Shown here piece by piece: positions 45,397-55,335 of a stretch of 64,000 nt of DNA; the stretch's first letter is position 1, and every line of letters begins with the position of its first letter. The position numbers were made by a program, and so were the translations under genes. Location: contig NZ_CP046654.1 in assembly GCF_009759685.1 (NCBI RefSeq), positions 2,976,001 to 3,040,000 on the forward strand. Direction: 5' to 3'. The notes under the pieces are model-generated. The model worked only from the letters and a program-made list of their open reading frames with translations. It did no database searches and had not been told where the DNA came from. The DNA comes from Acinetobacter baumannii. Lineage in GTDB: Bacteria; Pseudomonadota; Gammaproteobacteria; Pseudomonadales; Moraxellaceae.

Positions 45397-46998
45397 TTAC
45401 ATGCGGAACACGCCAAATTTGGTTGGCTGGATTGGAGCATTCATGGCCGCAGCCAAACTTAAACCAAGTACCTGACGAGTTTGCGCTGGGTCAATGACAC
45501 CGTCGTCCCAAAGGCGGGCAGAAGCATAGTATGGATGGCCTTGGCGCTCGTATTGTTCACGAATTGGTTGTTTAAATTCGTCTTCTTCTTGCGCTGACCA
45601 CTCGGCACCTTTTTGCTCAATTTGATCACGTTTTAAAGTTGAGAGTACGCTTGCTGCTTGTTCGCCGCCCATCACTGAAATACGAGAGTTCGGCCATGTC
45701 CATAAAAAGCGTGGTGAATAAGCGCGGCCACACATACCGTAGTTACCTGCACCAAATGAACCACCAATAATCAGCGTGAGTTTTGGTACATTTGCAGTGG
45801 CAACTGCCATCACCAGTTTAGCGCCGTGTTTGGCAATCCCTTCATTTTCATACTGGCGACCAACCATAAAGCCAGTGATGTTTTGTATAAATAACAATGG
45901 AATATTGCGCTGTGTGCACAGTTCAATAAAGTGCGCGCCTTTTTGAGCAGACTCGGAAAATAAAATTCCGTTATTGGCAATAATCCCGACTGGCATGCCG
46001 TAGAGAGAAGCGAAACCCGTTACAAGTGTTGAGCCAAAGCGGGCTTTAAACTCGTCAAAGCGAGAGCCGTCTACAATACGTGCAATGACTTCACGCACAT
46101 CGAAAGGTTTACGCGCATCACTTGGCACCACGCCATAGAGTTCTGATGCATCAAATAATGGTTCATCAATTTGCTTATTTAACTCATTTGGCTTTTTATT
46201 TAAGTTAGCAACAATGTTTCGTGCAATCGCAATGGCATGTTCATCATTTTCAGCTAAGTGGTCAGCTACACCTGAAAGACGTGTGTGTACATCGCCACCG
46301 CCTAAATCTTCACTGCTTACCACTTCGCCAGTTGCAGCTTTTACCAGAGGAGGACCACCTAAGAAAATCGTACCTTGATTACGTACAATAATGGTTTCAT
46401 CAGACATCGCTGGTACATACGCACCACCTGCGGTACAGCTACCCATTACCACGGCAATTTGGGCAATACCTAGGCTCGACATGCGTGCCTGATTATAGAA
46501 AATACGCCCAAAGTGATCACGGTCTGGGAAAACTTCATCTTGCATTGGTAAATAGGCACCGCCTGAATCTACTAAATAAATACAAGGCAAGTGATTTTGT
46601 TCAGCAATTTCTTGTGCGCGTAAATGCTTTTTAACCGTAAGTGGGTAATACGTTCCACCTTTAACCGTTGCATCGTTTGCAACGATCATGCAAGTGATGC
46701 CGTTGACCTGACCAATACCCGCAATCACACCCGCAGCAGGAACATCATCTTCATAAACGTTGTACGCTGCCAGTTGACCAATTTCTAAAAATGCCGTGCC
46801 GACATCAATCAGTTGATCAATACGTTCACGGGGTAAAAGCTTACCTCGAGCCAAATGTTTTTGACGGGCATTTTCACCACCGCCTAAAGCAATACGCTGG
46901 GCAACTTGTTTGAGATCTGTGACCAATGTTTGCATGGCTTGCTGGTTTGTTTTGAAGTCTTCACTTCGAACATTAATCTTGCTTTGTAATTGGTTCAT
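45397..46998 (-). CDS. liuB: methylcrotonyl-CoA carboxylase carboxyltransferase (beta) subunit
   Basis: 533 residues. [49 protein letters not shown] and [56 protein letters not shown] are diagnostic of the beta subunit, with the C-terminal [15 protein letters not shown] and [19 protein letters not shown]. It transfers CO2 from biotin to 3-methylcrotonyl-CoA. TAAGGACG precedes the start. Confidence 0.95.
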   Translation of the reverse strand: MNQLQSKINVRSEDFKTNQQAMQTLVTDLKQVAQRIALGGGENARQKHLARGKLLPRERIDQLIDVGTAFLEIGQLAAYNVYEDDVPAAGVIAGIGQVNGITCMIVANDATVKGGTYYPLTVKKHLRAQEIAEQNHLPCIYLVDSGGAYLPMQDEVFPDRDHFGRIFYNQARMSSLGIAQIAVVMGSCTAGGAYVPAMSDETIIVRNQGTIFLGGPPLVKAATGEVVSSEDLGGGDVHTRLSGVADHLAENDEHAIAIARNIVANLNKKPNELNKQIDEPLFDASELYGVVPSDARKPFDVREVIARIVDGSRFDEFKARFGSTLVTGFASLYGMPVGIIANNGILFSESAQKGAHFIELCTQRNIPLLFIQNITGFMVGRQYENEGIAKHGAKLVMAVATANVPKLTLIIGGSFGAGNYGMCGRAYSPRFLWTWPNSRISVMGGEQAASVLSTLKRDQIEQKGAEWSAQEEDEFKQPIREQYERQGHPYYASARLWDDGVIDPAQTRQVLGLSLAAAMNAPIQPTKFGVFRM

Positions 46999-47022
46999 AA
47001 GATGCGTCCTTATTTATAATTA

Positions 47023-48195
47023 TTATTTGGTTTCATTGAAGAGTTCGCGGCCAATCAACATACGGCGAATTTCAGAAGTTCCCGCACCAATTTCATAAAG
47101 TTTTGCATCACGCCATAAACGGCCAGCAGGGAATTCATTGATATAACCGTTGCCACCTAAAGTTTGAATTGCTTCACCCGCCATCCATGTTGCTTTTTCG
47201 GCAGCATATAAAATGGCACTTGCAGCATCTTTACGTAGGCTGCGGTCATGGTCAGCTTTGTCACAGGCAGCACCAACCGCATAAACGAGAGCTTTACATG
47301 CCAACCAAGTTGAATACATATCGGCAAGTTTGCCTTGCATAAGCTGGAATTCACCTAAAGCCTGACCAAACTGTTCACGTTGATGTAAGTATGGGATTAC
47401 CACATCTAAACAAGCATCCATAATGCCTAAAGGTCCGGCACTTAAAACTGCTCGTTCATAGTCCAAACCACTCATGAGTACTTTAACCCCGTTACCCACA
47501 CCACCAAGTACGTTTTCAGCAGGGACTTCTACATTGTCAAAGAATAGGGGGTAAGTGTTAGAGCCGCGCATACCGAGTTTGTCTAAGTGGTTGCCGTGAC
47601 TAAAGCCTTTCATGTCTTTTTCAATCAAGAATGCGGTCATGCCTTTCGGGCCAGCTTGTGGATCAGTTTTAGCGTAAACGACCAGTACATCTGCATCACC
47701 GCCGTTAGTAATCCACATTTTTGAACCGTTTAAAACAAAGTGATCACCTTTTTGCTCTGCGCGTAATTTCATGCTGACGACATCGGAACCGGCATTCGGC
47801 TCAGACATGGCAAGGGCACCAACGTATTCACCGGAAATTAATTTTGGTAAATACTTTTGTTTCTGCTGCTCGTTACCGTTACGGTTAATCTGGTTTACAC
47901 ATAAATTAGAATGAGCACCATAAGAAAGACCAATGGCTGCCGAAGCACGGGAAATTTCTTGCATGGCAATAATATGAGCTAAATAACCCATATTGGCACC
48001 GCCATATTCTTCAGAAACCGTCATACCTAAAAGGCCCATATCTCCGAATTTTTTCCAGAGATGTGCAGGGAATTTGTTGTCTTGATCAACTTGTTGGGCA
48101 ATTGGTGCAATTTCCTTTGCACAAAATGCGGCTACCGAATCTTGAAGCGCAATTAAAGTTTCATCTAGACCGAAATTCAAGCTGCGTAGGTTCAT
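47023..48195 (-). CDS. liuA: isovaleryl-CoA dehydrogenase
   Basis: 390 residues. FAD acyl-CoA dehydrogenase starting [24 protein letters not shown], with [48 protein letters not shown] typical of isovaleryl-CoA dehydrogenase; the catalytic Glu region [17 protein letters not shown] lies in the place special to this family, near residue 245. C-terminal [20 protein letters not shown]. First gene of the liuABCDE operon, divergent from a TetR regulator. Confidence 0.94.
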   Translation of the reverse strand: MNLRSLNFGLDETLIALQDSVAAFCAKEIAPIAQQVDQDNKFPAHLWKKFGDMGLLGMTVSEEYGGANMGYLAHIIAMQEISRASAAIGLSYGAHSNLCVNQINRNGNEQQKQKYLPKLISGEYVGALAMSEPNAGSDVVSMKLRAEQKGDHFVLNGSKMWITNGGDADVLVVYAKTDPQAGPKGMTAFLIEKDMKGFSHGNHLDKLGMRGSNTYPLFFDNVEVPAENVLGGVGNGVKVLMSGLDYERAVLSAGPLGIMDACLDVVIPYLHQREQFGQALGEFQLMQGKLADMYSTWLACKALVYAVGAACDKADHDRSLRKDAASAILYAAEKATWMAGEAIQTLGGNGYINEFPAGRLWRDAKLYEIGAGTSEIRRMLIGRELFNETK

Positions 48196-48296
48196 GATAT
48201 TTTCATCCTATTGGTTATATTTGTTGTCCATAAAATATTTTGTGGGTATTTGATAATTACCATACAATGATTTTTTGAAAAAGTGAATACAGATTC

Positions 48297-48322
48297 ATAA
48301 AATGATTTACAATTCATTTTAT
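48297..48322. promoter_or_regulatory. inverted repeat, candidate TetR operator for liu
   Basis: ATAAAATGA pairs perfectly with TCATTTTAT around eight bases. It ends 17 bp before the TetR gene and lies 102 bp from the liuA start, in the 144-bp divergent spacer. Confidence 0.55.
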
Positions 48323-48339
48323 TTGTTAGAGAATAAATT

Positions 48340-48957
48340 ATGAGCTATAAACGATCATCTTTAATGCAAGAGCGGATGGAACAAAATCGAAAATCGATTT
48401 TGAGTTCAGCCAGAAAAATAATTTCAGAGGGAGGGTTCAAAGACGCACAAATACAAACAATTGCAGAGCAAGCGGGTGTATCAAGTGGTCTGGTTTATCG
48501 CTACTTCGATAATAAAAGCCAAGTGCTAATAGAAGTTTTGTCTGATGCCATTAATACAGAACTATTGGTGATTGAATCGATTACCGAAAGTGACTTATCG
48601 GCAAAGCAGAAATTACACAAGGCGGTGGCAACCTTTGTAAAACGGGCACTCAATAGTCCTCAGCTTGCATATTCACTCATGTTTGAACCTGTCGATTCAA
48701 CGGTTGAACATGAGCGTTTTCGTGTGAAGCAATTGATTAAACAAAGTATTAAAAAAATACTTGCGGATGGAAATGCAAGTGGTGAGTTTGTCTTGGATGA
48801 TTTAAACACAGCAGCACTTTGTGTAGTCGGTGCTATGACTTATGTGGTGGTTGAACCCCTAGACCCAGCTCAAAATACAAAGTTTGATCATGCGCATAAA
48901 GACTATTTTTCAAAACAGATTGCTGACTTTTGTGTGGATGCTGTGCAGAAAAAATAG
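48340..48957 (+). CDS. TetR-family transcriptional regulator, probable liu regulator
   Basis: 205 residues. The N-terminal TetR DNA-binding domain (about residues 12-62: MEQNRKSILSSARKIISEGGFKDAQIQTIAEQAGVSSGLVYRYFDNKSQVLIEVL) is followed by a helical ligand domain. It is divergent from liuA, whereas many proteobacteria use a MerR-type LiuR there. An acyl-CoA is the likely ligand by analogy with FadR/LiuQ-like TetR proteins; this is inferred. It could also control the acyl-CoA ligase gene downstream. Confidence 0.85.
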   Translation: MSYKRSSLMQERMEQNRKSILSSARKIISEGGFKDAQIQTIAEQAGVSSGLVYRYFDNKSQVLIEVLSDAINTELLVIESITESDLSAKQKLHKAVATFVKRALNSPQLAYSLMFEPVDSTVEHERFRVKQLIKQSIKKILADGNASGEFVLDDLNTAALCVVGAMTYVVVEPLDPAQNTKFDHAHKDYFSKQIADFCVDAVQKK

Positions 48958-49068
48958 GGCATATAAAGGATAAAACAACACAAAATAAGTAGTGTGGAAA
49001 AGTAGTTGCAGTAACAACAATTAGATCAGGTAAGAAGAGAATTACAAAGAATCAAGGAGAATGATTCA

Positions 49069-50763
49069 ATGCAACAAGAACGGTTAAGCTACGCCTCGGG
49101 ACCAAGTACACAACCCTTATTGGGTATGACCATTGGTGAACAATTTGATCAGGCCTGTCAGCAATATGCTGAAAAGGAAGCGATTGTCAGTTTTCATCAA
49201 AACAGACGATTAACCTATAAAGCTTTACAGGATGAAGTAAACGCTTTTGCTTGTAGCCTATTAAAATTGGGATTAAAAAAAGGAGACCGATTAGCGATTT
49301 GGTCACCTAACTGTGTGGAATGGACCATCACGCAGTTTGCAGCTTTTAAAGCAGGGATTATTTTAGTCAATCTAAATACAGCTTATAAAAGTCATGAGCT
49401 TGAATATGTGTTGAATAAGGTCTCATGCAAAGGATTGATTATTGCTTCTCAATTTAAAACGACGGATTATCAAGAATTACTCACAAAAATTGCTCCTGAG
49501 TTAACCACCTGTACAGATAAAGTGCTCAGTTCAGAGCGACTGCCACATTTAAAATTTGTCATTAAAATTGATGACCAACAACATACCGGTATTTATCGTT
49601 TTAGTGATTTACTAACCACACCAACTTCTGAACAGCTAGAACAATTAAAACAATTAGCCAGACAGCTCCAGTTTGATGAAACTATTAATATCCAATTTAC
49701 CTCAGGTACAACAGGTAACCCGAAAGGGACCATGTTAACCCATCATAATATTTTAAATAATGGTTATTTTGTCGGTGAAGGCATTCGTTTAACTCCTCAA
49801 GATAAAGTCTGTATTTCTGTGCCATTGTTCCATTGTTTTGGCATGGTGATGGGGAATCTGGCGTGTGTGACGCATGGGGCAACCATGGTCTATCCATCTG
49901 CTGTATTTAATCCTTTGGAAACTTTAAAAGCGATTCATCAAGAACGTTGTACGGCAGCTTATGGCGTACCAACCATGTTTATTGCAACCTTAGAGCATGA
50001 ACAGTTTAATGATTTTGATCTGTCGAGCTTAAGAACAGGCATTATGGCAGGTAGTCCTTGTCCACGTGAAATTATGCAACGTGTTATAGACCGAATGCAT
50101 ATGTCTGAAATCACCATTTGTTATGGCATGACCGAAACCTCGCCAGTGAGTGTACAAAGCTCGGTAAACGATTCGATTGATAAGCGAGTAAGCACAGTTG
50201 GGCATGTCCATCCACATGTTGAAATTAAAATTGTCGATTTAGAAGGGCAAATTGTTCCGCAAGGGACTTTGGGTGAGCTATGCGTCCGTGGTTATTCAGT
50301 GATGGCTGGTTATTGGGGTGAAGAGGAAAAGACCCGTGAAGTGATTGATGCGGCTGGCTGGATGCATACGGGTGACATTGCCGAGATGGATCAAGACGGT
50401 TTTATTAAAATTAAAGGCCGTATTAAAGATGTCGTGATTCGTGGTGGGGAAAACCTCTTTCCAAAAGAGATTGAAGACTTTTTATATACTCATCCAGACG
50501 TAAGCGATGTACAGGTGATTGGCTTGCCAGATGCGAAATATGGTGAGGAACTTTGTGCATGCATTATTCTGCATGAGCATCACCAAGTCGATGAAGACAG
50601 CATCCGCCAATTTTGCAAAGAACACATTTCACACAACAAAGTGCCGCGTTATGTCCGATTCTTTAATGAGTTTCCAATGACTGCTTCTGGCAAAGCCCAA
50701 AAGTTTAAATTGCAGGAAATTATGCGAGCTGAACTTAATTTAACGGGAAATGTCTTTGACTAA
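49069..50763 (+). CDS. AMP-forming acyl-CoA synthetase
   Basis: 564 residues. The P-loop-like motif IQFTSGTTGNPKGTMLTHHNI is near residue 205, CYGMTETSPVS near 345, GWMHTGDIAEMDQDGFIKIKGRIKDVVIRGGENLFPKEIEDFLY near 430 and the C-terminal lysine in TASGKAQKFKL. It is a fatty or branched acyl-CoA ligase that could make isovaleryl-CoA or a similar ester for the liu enzymes, as in other liu clusters; the substrate is inferred. CAAGGAG is near the start. Confidence 0.9.
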   Translation: MQQERLSYASGPSTQPLLGMTIGEQFDQACQQYAEKEAIVSFHQNRRLTYKALQDEVNAFACSLLKLGLKKGDRLAIWSPNCVEWTITQFAAFKAGIILVNLNTAYKSHELEYVLNKVSCKGLIIASQFKTTDYQELLTKIAPELTTCTDKVLSSERLPHLKFVIKIDDQQHTGIYRFSDLLTTPTSEQLEQLKQLARQLQFDETINIQFTSGTTGNPKGTMLTHHNILNNGYFVGEGIRLTPQDKVCISVPLFHCFGMVMGNLACVTHGATMVYPSAVFNPLETLKAIHQERCTAAYGVPTMFIATLEHEQFNDFDLSSLRTGIMAGSPCPREIMQRVIDRMHMSEITICYGMTETSPVSVQSSVNDSIDKRVSTVGHVHPHVEIKIVDLEGQIVPQGTLGELCVRGYSVMAGYWGEEEKTREVIDAAGWMHTGDIAEMDQDGFIKIKGRIKDVVIRGGENLFPKEIEDFLYTHPDVSDVQVIGLPDAKYGEELCACIILHEHHQVDEDSIRQFCKEHISHNKVPRYVRFFNEFPMTASGKAQKFKLQEIMRAELNLTGNVFD

Positions 50764-50833
50764 ATAAGTCAAAAGCTCGGTCAAAGTGCAACAAAGGAAA
50801 ATCGAAATACGGTTTAAATAGAGGACACGCAAA

Positions 50834-51505
50834 ATGGCAAAAGACTTTAATAGCCCTAAAGTAGTCGAAGGATATGATGTGCATATTCGTAAATTAATTC
50901 CGGGCTATGAAGTGATCCACCAACAGGTGGATGCCATTTTGCAGTCGGTGTTGCCACCAGATGCTCATATCTTAATTGTGGGCTGTGGTACGGGTTACGA
51001 ACTCGAATATTTACTTAAAAGACATCCAAACTGGCAATTCACAGCGGTTGATCCATCTTTAACCATGCTGCAAAAAGCTCAGGAGCAGGTGGAGATTTTA
51101 GGTAAATCTACCCAAGTCACTTTTGTTCACGGTGAAACTTCAGCTTTACCTCTCGAGAGTTGCTTTGATGCTGCACTTTCTATTCTCGTGGCTCATTTTA
51201 TTGCAGATGACATAAAACCAGCCTTCTTTAAGGATATTTATGATCGCTTAAAAGAAAAGGCGCCTTTACTTACCTATGACCTCATGACTTGTGTAAATCC
51301 ACAACAGCTTCAAGCATTACGTTATTTGTGTTTGGCTCAAGGGTTAACAGAAGAACAATGTCAAAAAATGTTGGAGCGTATGGCGGAGGACTTTTTTAGT
51401 TTAACGACTGAAGGATATATAAAGCTTTTGGAAAAGACAGGCTTTGAAAGCGTACAGCCATATACGCAAATTTTGACTTATCAAGGGTTTATTGCAAAAA
51501 AATAA
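50834..51505 (+). CDS. class I SAM-dependent methyltransferase
   Basis: 223 residues. Motif I ILIVGCGTGYELEYLLKRHP near residue 48, motif II TAVDPSLTMLQKAQEQ, and FVHGETSALPLESCFDAALSILVAHFI give the Rossmann-like SAM fold. The substrate cannot be told. It follows the acyl-CoA ligase by 70 bp on the same strand. Confidence 0.82.
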   Translation: MAKDFNSPKVVEGYDVHIRKLIPGYEVIHQQVDAILQSVLPPDAHILIVGCGTGYELEYLLKRHPNWQFTAVDPSLTMLQKAQEQVEILGKSTQVTFVHGETSALPLESCFDAALSILVAHFIADDIKPAFFKDIYDRLKEKAPLLTYDLMTCVNPQQLQALRYLCLAQGLTEEQCQKMLERMAEDFFSLTTEGYIKLLEKTGFESVQPYTQILTYQGFIAKK

Positions 51506-51541
51506 TACTATTGGGGAATATAAATAAGGGTTTAAAACTGA

Positions 51542-51566
51542 ATATTCTCAATGTGGAAGAGAATAT
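51542..51566 (+). terminator. hairpin after the methyltransferase gene
   Basis: ATATTCTC pairs perfectly with GAGAATAT around nine bases, 37 bases after the stop. It is followed by A rather than T, so it may be a mild stop or an mRNA 3' end structure. Confidence 0.4.
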
Positions 51567-51705
51567 AAAAAATGGAAAATTAAAAAGTTGCTTTTGCTGC
51601 ACTAGGGAGGGTGGATCTAAAAAATATAAGGGAACGTCTTTCTTGTGAAAGAAAGGCAAATTTTCAAGGATCTATTTTAGATAGGTACATAACAAAAAGG
51701 ATGTC

Positions 51706-51733
51706 GAGACTTTTAAGACTACTTAAAAGGTCT
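51706..51733 (+). promoter_or_regulatory. leader hairpin before the second DcaP-like porin
   Basis: AGACTTTTAAG pairs with CTTAAAAGGTCT (one bulge) around ACTA, just upstream of the Shine-Dalgarno AAAGGA. Such a structure could adjust ribosome access. A CTTTCTT/AAGAAAG hairpin lies about 50 bases further upstream in the same leader. Confidence 0.4.
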
Positions 51734-51746
51734 AAAGGAAAATTTC

Positions 51747-53033
51747 ATGATGAAAATTTTAAATACAACGGTTCAAAAAAGCTTGTTGGCAGTTTCTGTG
51801 ACTCTGCTTATGTCTTCTGCTTTTGCAGGCCAAGTAAACCCTGAAATAGAGCAACTTCGCCAAGAAATAAAAGAACTACGAGCTATGCTACAAACTAATA
51901 TGGAGGCTCAAAAATCTTTAGCTCAAAAAAGAGTAGAACAAGCTGCTCCTGTAGTTACTCAAGCTCCACAACCTATACAGCAAACATTAACTAAATCTGG
52001 TGCAGAATTTAACTTATACGGTTATATACGAGCAGATGCTTCTTATCAAATTAAGGGTGCATCTACGATGTATAACAATATTAGTGGCGTTCCTCTTGAA
52101 AATACGCCAGAAGAATCTGCACAGAAAGACCAGTTGCACAGTACGGTTTATGTGACCCGCTTCGGATTGAATTTTAAAACACCTACCGCCATTGGTGATG
52201 TGGGCGGAAAGTTAGAAATGGACTTTTTTGGGGCGGCTACACGTGATCAGTTTCGGATACGTCATGCCTATTTAACTTTTGATAAATGGCTTATTGGCCA
52301 AACATGGTCGACATTTATTGCCCCTGAATATTACCCAGAAACAATTGATGCGGGTACATTTGTAGGTAGTGCATTATTAAGATCGTCGCTTGTTCGCTAT
52401 AGCGATAACTTAACGGCAAATACAAGTTTTGCAGTATCAGTTGAAGACCCGAAATATACTGCTGCAACAGATCCAGATAATAAAATGCGTTTACCTGCTT
52501 TAGTCGGACGTTTAAATCATAAATTTGCCCATGGTTCGATGCTTTCAGGCCGTAGTTTTGTTGCAGAAAAAAGAACTAACCATGATAGTGAGTGGGCGTG
52601 GGGTGTAGGCTTGGGCGGTAAATATCAAATTACCCCTGATACATTACTTAAAGCCGATTATTACCATGTCAAAGGTGATGGACGTTTCTTGCTATGGAGT
52701 AACAGTGGTTATGCAATAGACGATCAAAACAATATACATAGCAATGAATTTGACACGGTTTCTTTGGGTATCACTCATCAATTTACACCGCAAATTCGCT
52801 CGACTTTAGGCTATGGCTATATGAAGGCTAAAAATGATAACCGTTTTGCCGAATTACAGCGTACGAGTACCACCCAAAACAAACAGCTTTGGCAAGGTTG
52901 GGTGAATGCACTTTATAACCCATATAAGCCGATTACTTTGGGTATCGAATATGTTTATGGGGAACGTGAAACATTCGATAATCGTAACGGGATTGATAAC
53001 CGCTTCAACATGATAGCAAGTTATGATTTTTAA
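51747..53033 (+). CDS. DcaP-like outer membrane porin, second copy
   Basis: 428 residues. Signal peptide (about residues 1-28, ending SSAFAG), a coiled coil at residues 30-65 (VNPEIEQLRQEIKELRAMLQTNMEAQKS), a Pro/Gln-rich linker, then a beta-barrel ending in Phe (IASYDF). It is clearly related to the porin at 30612 but diverged. The start may be the first or second of two adjacent ATGs (51747 or 51750). It lies away from any dicarboxylate operon, beside an SGNH hydrolase on the other strand. Substrate unknown. Confidence 0.88.
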   Translation: MMKILNTTVQKSLLAVSVTLLMSSAFAGQVNPEIEQLRQEIKELRAMLQTNMEAQKSLAQKRVEQAAPVVTQAPQPIQQTLTKSGAEFNLYGYIRADASYQIKGASTMYNNISGVPLENTPEESAQKDQLHSTVYVTRFGLNFKTPTAIGDVGGKLEMDFFGAATRDQFRIRHAYLTFDKWLIGQTWSTFIAPEYYPETIDAGTFVGSALLRSSLVRYSDNLTANTSFAVSVEDPKYTAATDPDNKMRLPALVGRLNHKFAHGSMLSGRSFVAEKRTNHDSEWAWGVGLGGKYQITPDTLLKADYYHVKGDGRFLLWSNSGYAIDDQNNIHSNEFDTVSLGITHQFTPQIRSTLGYGYMKAKNDNRFAELQRTSTTQNKQLWQGWVNALYNPYKPITLGIEYVYGERETFDNRNGIDNRFNMIASYDF

Positions 53034-53041
53034 ATAAGTAG

Positions 53042-53072
53042 CCCCATCATGTGAAGATTTCATCTGATGGGG
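53042..53072. terminator. inverted repeat between convergent porin and SGNH hydrolase
   Basis: CCCCATCA pairs perfectly with TGATGGGG around a loop of 15 bases that itself holds a short GAA/TTC pairing. It sits midway between the two stops; the T run is weak. Confidence 0.5.
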
Positions 53073-53078
53073 GAATCA

Positions 53079-54317
53079 TTAATTTTTAATAATTTGATCT
53101 AAATCTACCAATTCTGCCATATGCTGATTGCCGCGATCATTAGGATGTAAATGATCTCCAGAATCATAAATTGGATTTAATCGATTGGGATGTTTTGGAT
53201 CTTTTAAGCCTTCATCAAGATCAAGCACACCATCAAAGGTATGGCTAGTTCTTATCCAGTGGTTAATGCGCTGACGTAATTGATCTTTGTTGGGTTGATA
53301 ATAATTATCTAAAGAGGTATTAGGCAAAGCACCAGAGAACGGAAGTAAGGTTGCACCAATCACCTGAATATTATGTTTATGGGCCTCACTTACAACACGT
53401 CGATAACCTTGAGTGAGCGCCTCAAAATAGGGTATTTGCTGTTTAGGTGCAAAAGCTGTACCGGGCCATGAAATGTCATTGATACCAACCAAAACAATTA
53501 AAGTTTTAACGCCTGAATATTGAAATATCTCACTGTTTAAACGTTTTAAAACGCTATCACCCATACCATCGGTAAGTAATCGATTTCCTGAAATACCACT
53601 ATTAATCACTGCTACTTGGTGTGCTGATAAACGCTTCGCTAAAAAATCGGTCCATCTTGTATTTGCATCTAAGGTTGCAGTCGCCCCATCGGTAATTGAG
53701 TCTCCAACAACTGCAACTACATGAGCCTTTTGTTTGGGTTTTACCTCTATTGCAGACAGTAATAACCGTGCCGTCGTTGTTTTGGCATCGGTTGGCGTAG
53801 TGAAATTTGTTGTCTGATTTCCACTAATCAGCCAACTGGTTTGTTTGGCATCCCAATGAAATGTTTTAAACATTGTAGGCTTTTGAATAAAGCTATTCAC
53901 CACTAATTGAGCATGATCGGGTACAGGCAACTGAATTGGATCACTTATGAGTTGTTTGCCAGGTAAAATTCTTGCTTTAAGTTGACCAGAAAAATAAACG
54001 GGATAGGTACTCTTAGATTTTAGAGTTACTGCATTCGCTAAACCAATCGTTGTTTGATCGATATAAAGTGGCTGTTTACCATATTGATTGGTAAAAACGA
54101 GCCGAACAGCTTCACCGCCCAAACTAATTTTGCTCATTTGTCTAATAGTCTGATTAGATACTTGCTCTGGAATGAGTGTTGGAAAAACGAAGTCTTTATT
54201 CCAGACTTTTTGAGGGCTCGCAGACCAAGTGGTAATCCATTGGCTGTTTTCTGCATCAGCTTGTGCAAAGCTCGTAAATAAAACCAAAGAAAATAGGGTA
54301 GCTTGATAAAGTTTCAT
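53079..54317 (-). CDS. secreted SGNH/GDSL-type hydrolase
   Basis: 412 residues. Signal peptide MKLYQATLFSLVLFTSFAQA, then an N-terminal beta-rich part (TTWSASPQKVWNKDF, RLVFTNQYGKQPL) and the hydrolase domain with block I GDSITDGATA (nucleophile Ser), block II SGISGNRLL (Gly), block III VGINDISWPG (Asn) and block V SGDHLHPNDRG (Asp and His). It is exported and is probably an esterase or carbohydrate deacetylase acting in the periplasm or outside the cell. Convergent with the porin gene. Confidence 0.88.
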   Translation of the reverse strand: MKLYQATLFSLVLFTSFAQADAENSQWITTWSASPQKVWNKDFVFPTLIPEQVSNQTIRQMSKISLGGEAVRLVFTNQYGKQPLYIDQTTIGLANAVTLKSKSTYPVYFSGQLKARILPGKQLISDPIQLPVPDHAQLVVNSFIQKPTMFKTFHWDAKQTSWLISGNQTTNFTTPTDAKTTTARLLLSAIEVKPKQKAHVVAVVGDSITDGATATLDANTRWTDFLAKRLSAHQVAVINSGISGNRLLTDGMGDSVLKRLNSEIFQYSGVKTLIVLVGINDISWPGTAFAPKQQIPYFEALTQGYRRVVSEAHKHNIQVIGATLLPFSGALPNTSLDNYYQPNKDQLRQRINHWIRTSHTFDGVLDLDEGLKDPKHPNRLNPIYDSGDHLHPNDRGNQHMAELVDLDQIIKN

Positions 54318-54428
54318 CTCAAGAACTCTTTAAAACGAATTAAAGGTATGTTGAAACAAATTGATGCCTTGTTATAGCGGTCTAAGCGGAATAAGATCTG
54401 TGAATACAATTCATAAATAAATTTCGCT

Positions 54429-55334
54429 ATGTCTTATTTTGATATCAATCGTTCTGGCGAGTTGGCAATTTTTATACGGGTGGTCGAGCTTGGAAGTTTT
54501 TCAGCGGTAGCAAGAGCGTGTAACATGACGCCTTCTGCCGTAAGCAAGTTAATTTCTCGTTTAGAAAAAAGACTGGGTGTCAGGTTACTCAATCGTTCAA
54601 CACGTCAGTTTCAGCTTACCAATGAAGGATGCCAGTTTTATGAGCTAGGCATTCAAATACTCAATGACTTAGACGAACTGGAACAAGCGGTTACTGCAAA
54701 TCATATACCGAAAGGGCGAATTAGAATCCATACCAGTTTTTCATATTGGACACACTTTTTATTGCCATGCATTAGTTTGTTTAATCAACGTTACCCGGAA
54801 ATTGAATTAGAAGCTCATTTGAGTGATGAAGTAATTAATTTGGTTGAACAAAGAATTGATGTTGCGATTCGAACAGGACCTTTGAAAAGCTCCAATTTGG
54901 TGGCCCGCTCGCTTGGCAGTACTTATAAACAGTATGTTTGCTCACCTGTATATATTGAAAAGTACGGTCGCCCCGAACATCCAGATGAACTACATGAACA
55001 TCAGCTTTTAGATGTAAGTTATCAACGCCAGAACAAAACCTGGTTATTTAAAAAAGCAACTCAGGAAATCAGCCTTACCCCCTCTAAAGTTTTAAAAGTA
55101 AACCATGGCGAAGCAATTTTACAGTTGGCACTGGCAGGTGCTGGCATTGCTCAACTAAATGAATTCCAGATTCGAAATGCTTTACAGCAAAAACAACTCG
55201 TCAAAATTCTTGAAGATTGGAATATTCATGCTTCTGAAGAATTTCATGCTGTCTGGATTGGCCATGATAAGTATGTTCCTAATCGCGTACGTACATTCTT
55301 GGATTTTTTGGTAGAGCATGCCTCTATAAATTAG
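54429..55334 (+). CDS. LysR-family transcriptional regulator
   Basis: 301 residues. Winged helix at about residues 8-66 (GELAIFIRVVELGSFSAVARACNMTPSAVSKLISRLEKRLGVRLLNRSTRQFQLT), then the effector domain (RIRIHTSFSYWTHFLLPCISLFNQRYPEIELEAHL). It is divergent from the SGNH hydrolase, with a 111-bp gap, and may control it. The stop is one base from the stop of the convergent small lipoprotein gene. Confidence 0.85.
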   Translation: MSYFDINRSGELAIFIRVVELGSFSAVARACNMTPSAVSKLISRLEKRLGVRLLNRSTRQFQLTNEGCQFYELGIQILNDLDELEQAVTANHIPKGRIRIHTSFSYWTHFLLPCISLFNQRYPEIELEAHLSDEVINLVEQRIDVAIRTGPLKSSNLVARSLGSTYKQYVCSPVYIEKYGRPEHPDELHEHQLLDVSYQRQNKTWLFKKATQEISLTPSKVLKVNHGEAILQLALAGAGIAQLNEFQIRNALQQKQLVKILEDWNIHASEEFHAVWIGHDKYVPNRVRTFLDFLVEHASIN

Positions 55335-55335
55335 T

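Noticed and set aside
51611..51844. 77-codon frame overlapping the start of the second DcaP-like porin
   Set aside because: It runs into the porin gene in another frame, has no family features and no good ribosome site; it lies in the structured leader.
54422..54436. TTTCGCTATGTCTTA at the LysR start, a partial match to the IclR-type motif
   Set aside because: Only the left half fits, it overlaps a start codon, and it lies far from the acyl-CoA island.
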